This document shows, in pieces, positions 10,974 to 23,400 of a stretch of 64,000 bases of DNA. The stretch's first letter is position 1. Every line of letters starts with the position of its first letter. The DNA is taken from assembly GCA_026874595.1 (NCBI GenBank), contig CM049317.1, forward strand, positions 46,340,401 to 46,404,400, written 5' to 3'. The translations under genes and the position numbers were made by a program. The notes beneath the pieces are model-generated. The model was not told the origin of the DNA. It saw only the letters and a program-made list of their open reading frames with translations, and did not search any database. This DNA comes from Sipunculus nudus (taxonomy: Eukaryota; Annelida; Sipuncula; Golfingiida; Sipunculidae).

Positions 10974-13590
10974 AACAAGGGACCTATGGGTCACGACGCT
11001 CAGCTGTTATATATGATAAAAAAATATTATTTAGAAATGAGGCACATGCTGGTTTTGTGTGGTAATAAATATAAGCTGTATTATGAGTTGTTGTTGTTTA
11101 GCTTATGTATGATTTTGATAGTACCTTTGGAGACAGGGAAGAGGATTGATTTCATTTATTTTATTAACAAATGGAGTACTACTATCACACAGATTTTGAC
11201 TTGGCCATATAACTTATAAGCAGAACATATAATATAAGAGTTTAACTATTTATTAAAAAAATTACAAATATTGTCCCAAATATAATTTTTATTAAAAATA
11301 ATAAGAGAATCATATGATTTTTTAAAATGAAATATAATTGATATGATTATTAAAATAATATTAAAGAATATATTAATGAACGCATTCATGAATACATTTT
11401 GAAAGTATTTGCATGAGTATTCATATACTTTCATTTTTACCTGAATTCCCATTCTTTATGCAAGAAATTTTATAATGGAGTACATAATCATATTCGTATT
11501 TAAATACAATTACAAAGTATTCGCACCATGTCTGGTATTTATTCAGTTTTCACCAAACAATGATGTTGAGAATCCAGAATATACAAAATTCACACATTTA
11601 AATAATGATCATAATACCTGGTTTTATGGCTTTTATTTTTATTAAAAAATAACTGTAAAAAATTCATTTTGGACTAATTTCACATCAATGTACACACTAG
11701 ACACAGTAGGAATCTAGATTAATATTATCAACTGCATCTTTGTCTATCATTAATTTCCTTCATATAATCCTTAATGATTAGTAATGAATAATATGATTTA
11801 CTTCTTTATCATTAAAAATGAACTGAAAAATGCCATAGGTGACTGCATGGTGTTATTTGGAATATGTGACATTCTACCCATCGATACAAGATTCTTATAT
11901 CATCAGTAACTGCAAGTTAATTTCCTGTTATTATAAACTAACAAATTCCTTTTCTATTTTTCTTTAATTTGTTATTAAAAACCAATAAAAATTTATTAAT
12001 TTATTGTTTATTGTTATGTTGTTGGTTAAAACTACTAGATGAGTTGGGTTGAACACCTGAATCAACTGTGGCTGGCCATCAGCTGCCTGGATTCTCCCCT
12101 CAAGCGTGCATAATTTGATGAAAGGTCAACAAGGTCAACATACAGGTGACTCAAGAGGGGCTTGAGAGAGCCAAAGTCTGACAGGGTCTCATAAAAAACA
12201 TTAATAAAAGCTACAATATTTGGCAAATTTCTTTCAGCTTTCTAAACTAAAAAGCTGAAATCCTTATGTGTGCAAGATATGAAAATTATATCAACAGTGC
12301 TCACGGGAAACAAACGTGCCATGGTCACAGTTGGGCAAAATTTAAGGTACTAATTTTATATTTATACTAATAACTTATAAAATTTGAAAAATTCAGAACT
12401 AATTTTGGGTATTCAATTGAATCTTGATTAAATAATGTTACATCCCTGACAAAAAAGATCTCTAGCTTCAGCAATGCCCTTGTTAAGGGAGTAAATATAT
12501 TTCTTGATTTTTTACAAAGTGCATTATGTTTGGGCCCATAACTTAAAAAAAATACACAATACTGACATCATTTCTGGCATGTGCATAGTGAATGTATAGA
12601 AAAATATGTATATTATATATGATCAAAGTCAGATCAGTGGTTTTGATATTAGGCAGTCTTAAAGTGTAACTTTGGGTTTTTAATGGAAAAATTAAGTTTT
12701 TCATTGATATCTCGAAGGAATTAAGTCCTAGTGACCAAATTCTTGGCATGGTATGGGATTTTGGAGAAATCTAACTGTATGCCAAATTTAAGGAACTTAG
12801 AGCTGAAGCTCGGGAGCTGAGCTCTAGCAAACTGCATAACACTAGCAATATGTGACATGGTGCTTGAAAACTTGAATAAAATCTACAGTTTTTGATCAAC
12901 TGGTTTCAAATTTTTGGTGTTGACAGTTGAAATGCTAACAAAAACATGCTGTGAAAATTAAATCCACAGCAGTTACAGCAAAAAAACGTGCCATGGTCAA
13001 AGTTGGGCAAAATTTAAGGTACCAATTTTTTATTTTTGCTAATATTTTTAAAAATTTAAAAGATTTTGATCTAATTTTGGGTATACAATTTGATTTTGAT
13101 TAATAAAAGTAATATTACTGGAAAAAAAGTGCTTAGCTTTAACAAGTTTTGTGTTAAGTGATAAAATTTCTTTCCTGATTATTTAAAAAATGCATTATGT
13201 TTGGGCCCACAACTTTTTTAAATTAAATAATACAGACCTAATTTCTGGCATGTACATAGGAATTATATAGAGGATTATTTATAGGAAATATGAGGAAAAA
13301 CAGATGAGTGGTTTTGATATTAGGCAGTCCTAAAGTGTGAAAATAGGTTTTTAATAAAAAATTGAGGTTTTTCCTTAATTTCTCAAAGGAATGAAGTCGC
13401 AAAGACCCAGTTTTTGGCTTGGTAGGAGATCTTGGGGACATCTAACATTATGCTGAATTTTGGATTCCTAGGTCTTACGGTTTCAAAACGTGCCACATCT
13501 ACGGACAGACGGACGGACGGACAGACGGACGGACGACGGACAATGGACCACGACTATAGCTCAGATGACTTATAGTCAGCTGAGCTAAAA
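10974..13590 (+). mobile_element. family A element, copy 2, nested in E
   Basis: The 5' terminus is AACAAGGGACC with near-palindrome GGGACCTATGGGTC, then CGACGCTCAGCTG. The 3' terminus is a ~42-nt (ACGG)n tract at 13501-13543, a 31-nt hairpin at 13557-13587 and an A run. The interior has two homologous ~650-bp modules, each with 'ttatgggcccaaacataatgca' in inverse orientation near 12530 and 13195, which look like core tandem units. Several short open frames are shared with other copies but carry no recognisable domain. It is nearly identical to copy 3. Confidence 0.7.
13557..13587. repeat. 31-nt terminal hairpin of A copy 2
   Basis: Reading inward from both ends: 8-bp stem TAGCTCAG/CTGAGCTA, a 1x1 mismatch, 5-bp stem TGACT/AGTCA and a 3-nt loop. 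The same hairpin is found at 16592-16622, 34554-34584, 35267-35297 and 56214-56244. Confidence 0.85.
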
Positions 13591-13695
13591 ATCAGGCCAA
13601 TATCTGCAGGCATTGCGAAAAAAAGTCCGTACAACTGTTTGATTTCGGAATGACGGAAGGACGGAATGACGGAATGACGGACATGGGTAAAACTA

Positions 13696-13726
13696 TATGC
13701 CCCGGCCACTTTCTGGCGGGGGCATA
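13696..13726. repeat. 31-nt terminal hairpin of E copy 1
   Basis: 8-bp stem TATGCCCC/GGGGCATA, a 1x1 mismatch, then a GCCA/TGGC stem and a short loop. Its sequence is unrelated to the A hairpin but its length and layout match. A better-preserved copy lies at 62261-62291. Confidence 0.85.
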
Positions 13727-13730
13727 AAAA

Positions 13731-14007
13731 TTTAAATATGTTAAAATTAAAAATATTGCTCAGAAAAATACTAAATAAAGATGTCAATATGTTTGACTTA
13801 AGAAATTAAAGACTCGTTGCTGTATCAGCTGTCACTTGATACTGTGTAAAAAATTATATTACCAATTCCTTTATTTTAGTTAATAAATTTAAACATGCCA
13901 CTCTCGGGTTAGCTAATTTATTAGGTGTTCTGATCCTTTTATATTTTTAACACATGTATTAGTTTCATAGCTGAGATTACTTTTTATTTTTTTCTGACTC
14001 ATGTATT
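13731..14007. other. AT-rich spacer between E copy 1 and A copy 3
   Basis: No gene, hairpin or recognisable repeat is seen. Confidence 0.4.
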
Positions 14008-16626
14008 AACAAGGGACCTATGGGTCACGACGCTCAGCTGTTATATATGATCAAAAAATATGATTTAGAAATGAGGCACATGCTGGTTTTGTGTGGTAAT
14101 AAATATAAGCTGTATTATGAGTTGTTGTTGTTTAGCTTATGTATGATTTTGATAGTACCTTTGGAGACAGGGAAGAGGATTGATTTCATTTATTTTATAA
14201 ACAAGTGGAGTACTACTGTCACACAAATTTTGACATGGCCATATAACTTATAAGCAGAACATATAATATAAGAGTTTAACTATTTATTAAAAAAATTACA
14301 AAAATTGTCCCAAATATAATTTTTATTAAAAATAATAAGAGAATCTTTTGATTTTTTAAAATGAAATATAACTGATATGATTATTAAAATATATTAAAGA
14401 ATATATTCATGAATGCATTCATGAATACATTTTGAAAGTATTTGCATGAGTATTCATATACTTTCATTTTTACCTGAATTCCCATTCTTTATGCAAGAAA
14501 TTTTATAATGGAGTACATAATCATATTCGTATTTAAATACAATTACAAAGTATTTGCACCATGTCTGGTATTTATTCAGTTTTCACCAAACCATGATGTT
14601 GAGAATCCAGAATATTCAAAATTCACACATTTAAATAATGATCATAATACCTGGTTTTATGGCTTTTATTTATATTAAAAAATAACTGTAAAAAATTCAT
14701 TTTGGACTAATTTCACATCAATGTACACACTAGACACAGTAGGAATCTAGATTAATATTATCAACTGCATCTTTGTCTATCATTTATTTCCTTCATTTAA
14801 TCCCTAATGATTAGTAATGAATAATATGATTTACTTCTTTATCATTAAAAATGAACTGAAAAATGCTATAGGTGACTGCATGGTGTTATTTGGAATATGT
14901 GACATTCTACCCATCGATACAAGATTCTTATATCATCAGTTACTGCAAGTTATTTTCCTGTTATTATAAACTAACAAATTACTTTTCTATTTTTCTTTAA
15001 TTTGTTATAAAAAACCAATAAAAATTTATTAATTTATTGTTTATTGTTATGTTGTTGGTTAAAACTACTAGATGAGTTGGGTTGGACACCTGGATCAACT
15101 GTGGCTGGCCATAAGCTGCCTGGATTCTCGCCTCAAGCGTGCATAATTTGATGAAAGGTCAACAAGGTCAACATACAGGTGACTCAAGAGGGGCTGGAGA
15201 GAGCCAAAGTCTACCAGGGTCTCATAAAAAACATTAATAAAAGCTTCAATATTTGGCCAATTTCTTTCAGCTTTCTAAACTACAAAGATGAAATCCTTAT
15301 GTGTGCATGATATGAAAATTATATCAACAGTGCTCACGGGAAACAAACGTGCCATGGTCACAGTTGGGCAAAATTTAAGGTACTAATTTTATATTTATAC
15401 TAATAACTTATAAAATTTGAAAAATTCAGAACTAATTTTGGGTATTCAATTGAATCTTGATTAAATAATGTTACATCCCTGACAAAAAAATCTCTAGCTT
15501 CAGCAATGCCCTTGTTAAGGGAGTAAATATATTTCTTGATTTTTTACAAAGTGCATTATGTTTGGGCCCATAACTTAAAAAAATACACAATACTGACATC
15601 ATTTCTGGCATGTGCATAGCAAATGTATAGAAAAATATGTATATTATATATGATCAAAGTCAGATCATGGGTTTTGATATTAGGCAGTCTTAAAGGGTAA
15701 CAATGGGCTTTTAATGGAAAAATGAAGTTTTTCATTGATATCTCGAAGGAATTAAGTCCTAGTGACCAAATTCTTGGCATGGTAGGGGATTTTGGAGAAA
15801 TCTAACTGTATGCCAAATTTAAGGAACTTAGAGCTGAAGCTCGGGAGCTGAGCTCTAGCAAACTGCATAACACTAGCAATATGTGACATGGTGCTTGAAA
15901 ACTTGAATAAAATCTACAGTTTTTGATCAACTGGTTTCAAATTTTTAATGTTAACAGTTGAAATGGTAACAAAAACATGCTGTGAAAATTAAATTCACAG
16001 CAGTTACAGCAAAAAAAACGTGCCATGGTCAAAGTTCGGCAAAATTTAAGGTACCAATTTTTTATTTTTGCTAATATTTTTAAAAATTTAAAAGATTTTG
16101 ATCTAATTTTGGGTATACAATTTAATTTTGATTAATAAAAGAAATATTACTGGAAAAAAGTGCTTAGCTTTAACAAGTTTTGTGTTAAGTGATAAAATTT
16201 CTTTCCTGATTATTTACAAAATGCATTATGTTTGGGCCCATAACTTTTTTAAATTATATAATACAGACCTAATTTCTGGCATGTACATAGGAATTATATA
16301 GAGGATTATTTATAGGAAATATGATGAAAAACAGATGAGTGGTTTTGATATTAGGCAGTCCTGAAGTGTGAAAATAGGTTTTTAATAAAAAATTGAGGTT
16401 TTTCCTTAATTTCTCAAAGGAATGAAGTCACAAAGACCCAGTTTTTGGCTTGGTAGGAGATCTTGGGGACATCTAACATTATGCTGAATTTTGGATTCCT
16501 AGGTCTTACGGTTTTAAAACGTGCCACATCTACGGACGGACGGACGGACGGACGGACAGACGGACGGACGACGGACAATGGACCACGACTATAGCTCAGA
16601 TGACTTATAGTCAGCTGAGCTAAAAA
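14008..16626 (+). mobile_element. family A element, copy 3
   Basis: It is almost identical to copy 2 along its whole length at an offset of about 3034 bp, with the same 5' AACAAGGGACC end. The (ACGG)n tract is at 16531-16575 and the 31-nt hairpin at 16592-16622, followed by AAAAT. Differences from copy 2 are scattered single bases and small indels. Copy 3 is not embedded in an E element, so the pair looks like two insertions of a young family, although local duplication cannot be excluded. Confidence 0.7.
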
Positions 16627-16719
16627 TTCTCATTATGAGGTCTATAATGTTAAAAATTGTCAAAAGACCCTTGCTATGTTTAGTGTGAAGATTGATGTGA
16701 AAGTATTCAAAAAGTATAT

Positions 16720-18566
16720 ACAAGGCCTACAGGCCTAATGCGAACCTGTGCAATGGGATATACATTAGGTTTAATGCTTCCATGCTGGACCGTTACTTCC
16801 ACGTACAAGTGTGAAATGTATATGTACAATGCAAGCACTCAACATTTTGAACCCGCGTACATGCACCAATTACACAAACGTCATTGCTGAAATACTGGAA
16901 TTGGTGCACACAACACAAAAATGATTGTAGGTGGCACCTCCATGCTTGTGTATGAGATAGCCATCAAAGATGTATGGACATGCAAAATTTCAAGCAGATA
17001 CTTCAAACCCCTCATCAGCTATGTGTACAGATGTATGATATAACTGTAAGTGGCGCCACAAGTATTGTATACAACAAAACTATTCCAGATGTATCAACAT
17101 GTATAATTTCAGGCTGATATGACAAATCACTCCTGAGGAAAATGCAGCAGTTAAACACTGCAAAAATTATTGTAGGTGGCGCCACCTGTCTTACATGCGA
17201 GGAAGCTATCTGAGATGCATACATCAGCCCAATATCAGGCTTATGTATCAAATCCCTCTTGAAAAATAAGCAGGTACATACACTGTGCAAAAATTGTTGT
17301 AGGTGGTGCCACCATTCTTTGTACGACAAAACTATCCGATATGTATAAATATGCACAATTTCAGGCTGGTATGTCAAATCACTCCTGAGAAATAAGCAGG
17401 TACATACACTGTGCAAAAGCCATTGTAGGTGGTGACACCAGTCTTGTGTACGAGAAAGCCATCAAAGATGCATAGACAGGTCAAAGTATCAGGCCAATAC
17501 ATCAAAGGCTTAGGTGAGAAAGGTAGTTGCCCCGAGTTGACCGGGGATAAAGCTTCAGCTACTGTACTGAGTGAACTCCTGACCTAAACCTGGCTGCACT
17601 GAGTGAACTCTTGACCTGTTGCATAATCTGATACAGTTGGCAGTCTGCGTAAGCTATAAATAGATCCAGACTGACCTTTGGCCTGTTACCAAATCTGAAA
17701 TAGTAGCCAACCCATTGCATAAGCTCACATATTGGTTCCACATGCAGCCGAGGGGAATGACACCCATTATAAGGTGATCACATGATACTCATGAGGTGAT
17801 TACATGCTACCTATGAGGTGATCACATGGTGCCCATGAGGTGTTCACATGACACCCATGAGGTGATCACATGCCTTGTGCCTGTCTAAAAATTGGCTAAA
17901 ATGCTTTTTTTCCCAAGCTGTCACATATTTTTACCAAAATATCTAGAATAATAAAACATGCAGTCCTTTCATTTTCAAAGGTTCAATAATTCTGCCAAAA
18001 TTCATTCAAGTAATCTTGAACAGTATACTTACCTGGCCAAATAACCAAGTTCAAATGTGCGTAACACCGCCAAAATTCATCAAAAGCAAACCATTTGAAC
18101 AAACTTGAGATGGGCTCGCCTCTGGGATCATTTCTGTAAAATATTGAACAATTTGGCTGATATGATAGCTCGGACCATTTCTGAGATTGTCATTTTAGCA
18201 TGCTTTTTTGGACAGATAACCAAGTTCAACTTCCTGTAACTCGGCCATGATTCACCGAATTTAAATCATTCGAACAAACTTATGAGAGAAGGTATAAGAG
18301 ATTATTTCTGTGAAATATTGAACAATTTGGCTGGACCATTTCAGAGAACATTTTAAAGGGTTTCTTTAGCGTTTTCTCTATAAAATCTAAGAACATGCAG
18401 TTAGCCAAAAAATAAGCAAAATCCGATAGAGTTTTTCAGATGGCTAAATTTTTTGCATAAGATTTCATGGTGCTAGGTCCTGTCGTTTTCATGATAGTGT
18501 AACGTACAGACGACGGCCAACGGACGACGCCACACCATCGCATAAGCTCACAGGTTCGCTATAAAT
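16720..18566 (+). mobile_element. family C element, copy 2
   Basis: The 5' end is ACAAGGCCTACAGGCCTAATGCGAACCTGTG. The 3' end is CACAGGTTCGC followed by TATAAAT. The 11-nt GCGAACCTGTG and CACAGGTTCGC are perfect inverted repeats. Core half-units carry GGTGGCGCCACC (17175) and variants near 16929, 17050, 17304 and 17424. A GATCACATG minisatellite follows (17757-17880), with a CGACGG-type tract near 18507-18531. Its ~1.85-kb length equals that of copy 1. Confidence 0.65.
17757..17880 (+). repeat. ~28-bp minisatellite in element C
   Basis: About five units of roughly 'cccatgaggtgatcacatg' are present, each with a GTGATCAC palindrome. The inverted counterpart lies in C copy 3 at about 44461-44535, so the array belongs to the element. 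Confidence 0.7.
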
Positions 18567-18985
18567 ACAAGATTTTGATCTCATTTCTGGTATACAATTA
18601 AAACTAAATTCAATATAGTTATATTGTTGAAACAGCTTCAACAATAATCAAGTAAAGAGCTTCAACAATTATCAAGTAAAGAGAGTAAACTTTTTCCAGA
18701 TTTTTTACATTTGAAAAGTGTATTATTTTTGGGCCAATAACTTTGTGATATGGACCTGATTTCTTGAATCCTTGTACATAGGATATATATGCTGAAATAG
18801 TTATAATATGATATATATATATATAGCCAAATATGAATTAAACAACACCAATGGTTTTCAGTGGACATCTAACAATGTAAAATTTCATATCTGTAGGTCC
18901 AACGGTTTCAAAACGTGCCTTGTTAATGGACATCTGACAGACAAAGGGCCATCGTTACAGCTAAGATGACCGATAGTCAGCTGAG

Positions 18986-19250
18986 ATAAAAATGATTGTA
19001 GGTGGAAAAAATAGTCTTGTAGATGAGATAAAGCTTAAAACTTAAAAGCTATCTATGATTTTTAGGCATATATATGAAACCACTCATGATATATATGCAT
19101 GGATGTGTCCTACAACAAAAATGTGAACTAGAACACAGGTATTTGACAATCAGAATGGGATGGGTGAAGTGTTGCATGGACTGAGTGGGATGGGGAATAG
19201 TGCGTTTATAAATTTGGATGTACACCAAAATGTTTTATTGGGGTCGGCAG
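18986..19250 (+). repeat. short C-family core fragment
   Basis: It contains 'atgattgtaggtgg', then a stretch matching the C core at 4807-4900 and 8170-8260 ('agaatggga.gggtgaagtg...gcatgga'). No termini are seen. Confidence 0.4.
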
Positions 19251-20393
19251 GACATGAGATGCATAATTTTTATACATCAAAGTTGTGTATGGCAAGATTT
19301 ATTGCATTTGTATTTTCTTCATCTTAAACTGAAAACTGATTACATTTGTTTCATTTTATATAATTTCAACTAACTATTTAAAGTAAAAATTTGAAGTTTG
19401 CTTTGTTGGCAAAAAACATTTTACGGAGGCAGGCATTATGTGAAAGGCAGGACATGATACTTGCCATAATGATAATGCCAATCGATCACCTTGAACTGAA
19501 ACAAAGGTTTTTCCTATTTTTTTTAATCTTTTGCATTGGAGTGCGTTCTCCAGTATCCTTATTTTGGTTTTCTGGAGTAAAAGTGTGAAATCCGTTATCC
19601 TGTTCATAAGCTTTGATACTAATAATATAAACGGTCATTATATCATTAATATACCCTTTACAACACTGTAGTGGGGGGCATTTTTTTCAGTAAAGAATGG
19701 TATTGCCTTGGATGGTCAATTAGGGAGGTGCCTGCCTTCGAGGTGATTATGGAATCAAACTCTGCTATGGCAGTGTCTGCCATACCTGCTGAATGAAGTA
19801 TAGGCTGCACCTCTTTACAGCCTGTTTTTTTAAACCATCATGTCTCAAGCTAAGGAAACTAAATGAGTAAAGAACTCAAAACAAAACCTGCATACACACA
19901 TACACATCATATTTTACAACAAACCTCTTTCACTTTAGGCTGATGTCACCACTGCTACACACTGAGCCACAACACAATAAAACAAATGTACATGTTAACA
20001 CAGCTTTAAAGGATTCATGTTTCCTCACAGCATGTTAACACATCATCATGTCAGCAATGTTGAAGACTGGTCAAATGAGGAGAGTTCTTCACCTGTTTCA
20101 CTGTTCAAAGTTACAAATTCAAAAACTTTCCATTAAATTACTGTGTTCACCAGGAACAATGTTGCCAGCAGCTAACATTAAAGGAAATATTCCTTCGATA
20201 TCTAATTTGAAGTTCTTGTTAAATATTTGTATAACATAAAAACTTTATACATGGCCCTTGAAATTGATGTTACAACAATACAGTAACTGCAGCGACAAAC
20301 TCAATCTAATCTAACTTGGCTATCTAGTTGTAAGCCGATGACACAGTCCAGTCTTTTTTCATCATCTGTTGAATATTCATGTGAACCACAATG

Positions 20394-20476
20394 TCAAGAT
20401 TTTGATTTATCCTTTGGAACTTCATCAAAGTCATCCAGAAATCTTTCCTGTTGCACAGCATTTATTGTGTAGAAAT
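20394..20476 (-). CDS. COA3: COA3 exon 2 (codons 63-89 and stop)
   Basis: An 83-nt exon after a pyrimidine-rich acceptor ending in CAG. It completes the Tyr codon started in exon 1 and encodes FYTINAVQQERFLDDFDEV and a short Lys/Ser tail, with TGA at 20396-20394. The ERFLDDFDE run matches the conserved C-terminal motif of metazoan COA3. Confidence 0.85.
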
Positions 20477-23400
20477 CTGAAGATTGTTAAGGAGATTAAA
20501 ATATGCGAGTCTAAGGGTATAAATTTTCAAGTCTCGACACAAAGAATACAAAACTAATCATTAATTGATCTATTATCTGTTACCTGCAGAGGGATTCTAG
20601 ACCCTGCTGAATTGCCAGTGTTAGCAGTTCGAAATGTTGTATTTCTGATCATATGTTATAAAGCTGGTAGTTGCCATGTTAACAGGAATGAGTTGTGTTA
20701 CAGATGTCTGTTACATGTGTTGTTGACACTTGATTTGTAGCGTGGGCGTGACTCGTTGCTGTAACAACCTCGCCTGGCAGGGTGTTGCAGGCTCGGTGAA
20801 ATCTGCATTGGTTGAACTCTGATGTGTAGAAACACAGCGCTCATGCTATTCTGGAACTTTCTGGGCAGGTCGCACTCAGTGTCTTGAAATGTTCTTTTGG
20901 CGTGTGTATTATGTATTGTTGGGTTCTTTCAATTGTACGTGAAATAAGAGTTTCTAGAATTTTCAGATGAAAAGTTATAAATAGGGGCTGTGTTTTAGAG
21001 TCATTTTGGACCTATCTGATAATTGCAGTAGTATCTGGGATTCTACGAACTCTATGGAGATTTAGTTCGGCCTGTCTCCAGTTTGCTTTCTGCATTATTA
21101 CAAGAACTTCACTTTTGGATTACAACAGATTGATTTTGTGATTGAATTGGACAATTATTCTCTGAGGAGATTTATGTGAACTGTGCATCTCGATTATACC
21201 TTTTAAAGGACTTGTTGTCGCTGTGACAGTGGTGATATCCAGGTACTGTACACTTTATTTATTATACTGTGTAATTGTATTGATTTACTGTCATACTGTT
21301 GTTATACTGTGTAATTGTATTGATTTAGTGTATTGTAAAGTCAGGATTGTTTTAAGAATAAAGTATAACTATTTGTTAACAATTATTTGTTAACAAAAAA
21401 ACTCTGACTACTTTATTCTTTCCCATAGACATTTCATGCTGCCTAGTGTTACAGAATCTCATTTTTTTTAAATCTCCATAACAAAATTTATGCTTGTCAT
21501 GTCTACATGATTTGTTGTTATTAGGTTCTGTAACAGTTGTGCATTCACTTCCTAAACTAATGTCATTCTTTACATTTTATTTACTATTATAATCTATTAT
21601 CATGGTTATGTTAACTCAATATGTTGACACACCAGACTTTACAACTTCCTTTCCGTACAATTATTACAAAGTGTTAACTGCATGGTACTATATAATACAG
21701 TAGCCAGTTTTAGACAGCCAGTAGCCAGTTTACTTCTACATCAATATTATATCATTATTTCAAAAAAGGATGAGCTGACCTATGATGCAACCATCAAGTT
21801 CTAGGAACCATGGCACACATTATGTATAACACAACAAAATTTGATCAGAATCCTTGTGAGCTAAAATGTTAGTGTGCATGGGAACATACCAGTATGTGGT
21901 CTCTGTGTGTTTTTTTTTTAAATTTCTATTAAAGGGACTTTTGGGTTATTTTCAAGTAACACTTAGGTTCCTGAAAATATGGAAAGATTCAGAATAAAAT
22001 TTCACAAACTAAAACTAACAATAGTAAAATAAATATTATATGAAATTTAGGGCATTAACAGTTTGTCTAAACTTTTTCTATGATTTTTCATTTGTAAACT
22101 AAGTGTTGTGAATTTAATTAGCACATCTGCACCAGTTTGCAATGATTTCACATGATAAAAAAATATATCAAAACTAATTTACATTGTATATATATAAAGT
22201 GAAAAGTACAAAAGGGTTTATTCTGATATCTGGCCCTAAAGTAATGTTATGTTTTCATGTACTTTATATAAGCAAAGGTAACTGTTACATTAAATATAGA
22301 CTCATAATATAAAGGTGACTGTTGTGTTGATTACATGTCCAAGGTTTATTTGTCCCCCCCCCCCCCCTCCCCCATATAATTAATTTACCCCACTTATAAT
22401 GGTCTAGCTGGTGATCTATTAGTTTATACACCTATTTATCCTCACCAATGTAGGCCTACTAATTGTTATATACCATATATAGGGGTCTGAATGTCAGTAC
22501 AGTACTCCTGACAAGACCACACTATCAACCAGACCATTAGTGTTATAGACCATGTTGATGAATTATAAACCAAAATCAACTTTCAAAACATAGACTTAAG
22601 TTTGATGTCCCTCAAATATTGTACAAACAAAATGTCCAATTCAGATGTACACACCTTAGTCGAGTAGGGACTGAAGTGCTACTATGGCATGGTTTGCACC
22701 CATGGCATGGTTTACAGGCCAAGGCTGGGTGCAAACCATACCATAGGCTAATTAAATAGGGGAGAGAGTGTGTAGGCCAGCCTGCAGCTGATTGATTTAC
22801 TAATCCTCATCAAAAGGCTGGGGTAGTACTGAGGTAATGTTTGTACAATGATAGTACAGGTACTTCAAAATTAAGCAAATGCAGTTAAGTAAATCTGTGG
22901 CATCCTATCAAGCTGTCAAAGTGTTTTTAATCACTGCTATATGGGCAGTGTCCCTGATCAGTTGATGAAAATTCATAATGCATAATTACATTTGCATAAA
23001 TAAGAATTACTTTCTATGGGCTTTGGAAAGATTTATTATGTAAATGATATTCTATGTATGAACATGTCTAATGATTTGGCAAATTTAATATTTAATTTGG
23101 ATAAAATATATAGGAATAAATAATATTAAATCATTCAGGGGGAGGAGATAAAGTGTATACAAAATTTGATTATATAGTGGATACTGGAAGGGAACCTAAA
23201 ATGCTTTAGATTTTAAATATTTTAAGTCTGTAACAATAAAATAATCCCTGCCATATGCTTTCATAAATCAACAGATCTGTTTAAGTATAAATAATGGGCA
23301 ATACCATTACATCACAAAAGCACAGGTCATATAAGGCAGAGCACAAATTTAAACAAAAAACTTGTTATCTGAAGGGGATTTTAAATGTTTTTAAATCAAA

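Larger units (their letters stand above)
10111..13730 (+). mobile_element. modular repeat element, family E copy 1 (contains A copy 2)
   Basis: The 5' end is AACTAG followed by GTGTCGGAACGACAC, a 6-bp stem with a GAA loop, and then ATGCCCCCGCC. The 3' end is a 31-nt hairpin at 13696-13726 (TATGCCCC...GGGGCATA) followed by AAAAT. An ACGG/ACGGA tract lies at 13648-13682. The core is ~170-bp repeats carrying 'aggtcaac.gggac.aaac' and 'ctgcaggcattgcg'. The core is interrupted at about 10974 by a complete A element and resumes at about 13590 in mid-unit, so E is the older host. Confidence 0.65.
16627..18985 (+). mobile_element. old family A fragment, split by a C element
   Basis: After the C element at 16720-18566, A-family interior resumes abruptly with 'gattttgatct.attt.tggtataca' and runs to a decayed 3' hairpin (about 18953-18983, ending GTCAGCTGAGATAAAAAT). 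The short segment 16627-16719 resembles A sequence near 39340. This is best explained by C having inserted into an older A copy. Confidence 0.45.

Noticed and set aside
10986-11219. 77-codon frame conserved in A copies 2, 3 and 5 (MGHDAQLL...)
   Set aside because: Conservation follows from recent element copies. It starts inside the terminal palindrome, shows no domain and is absent from copy 6.
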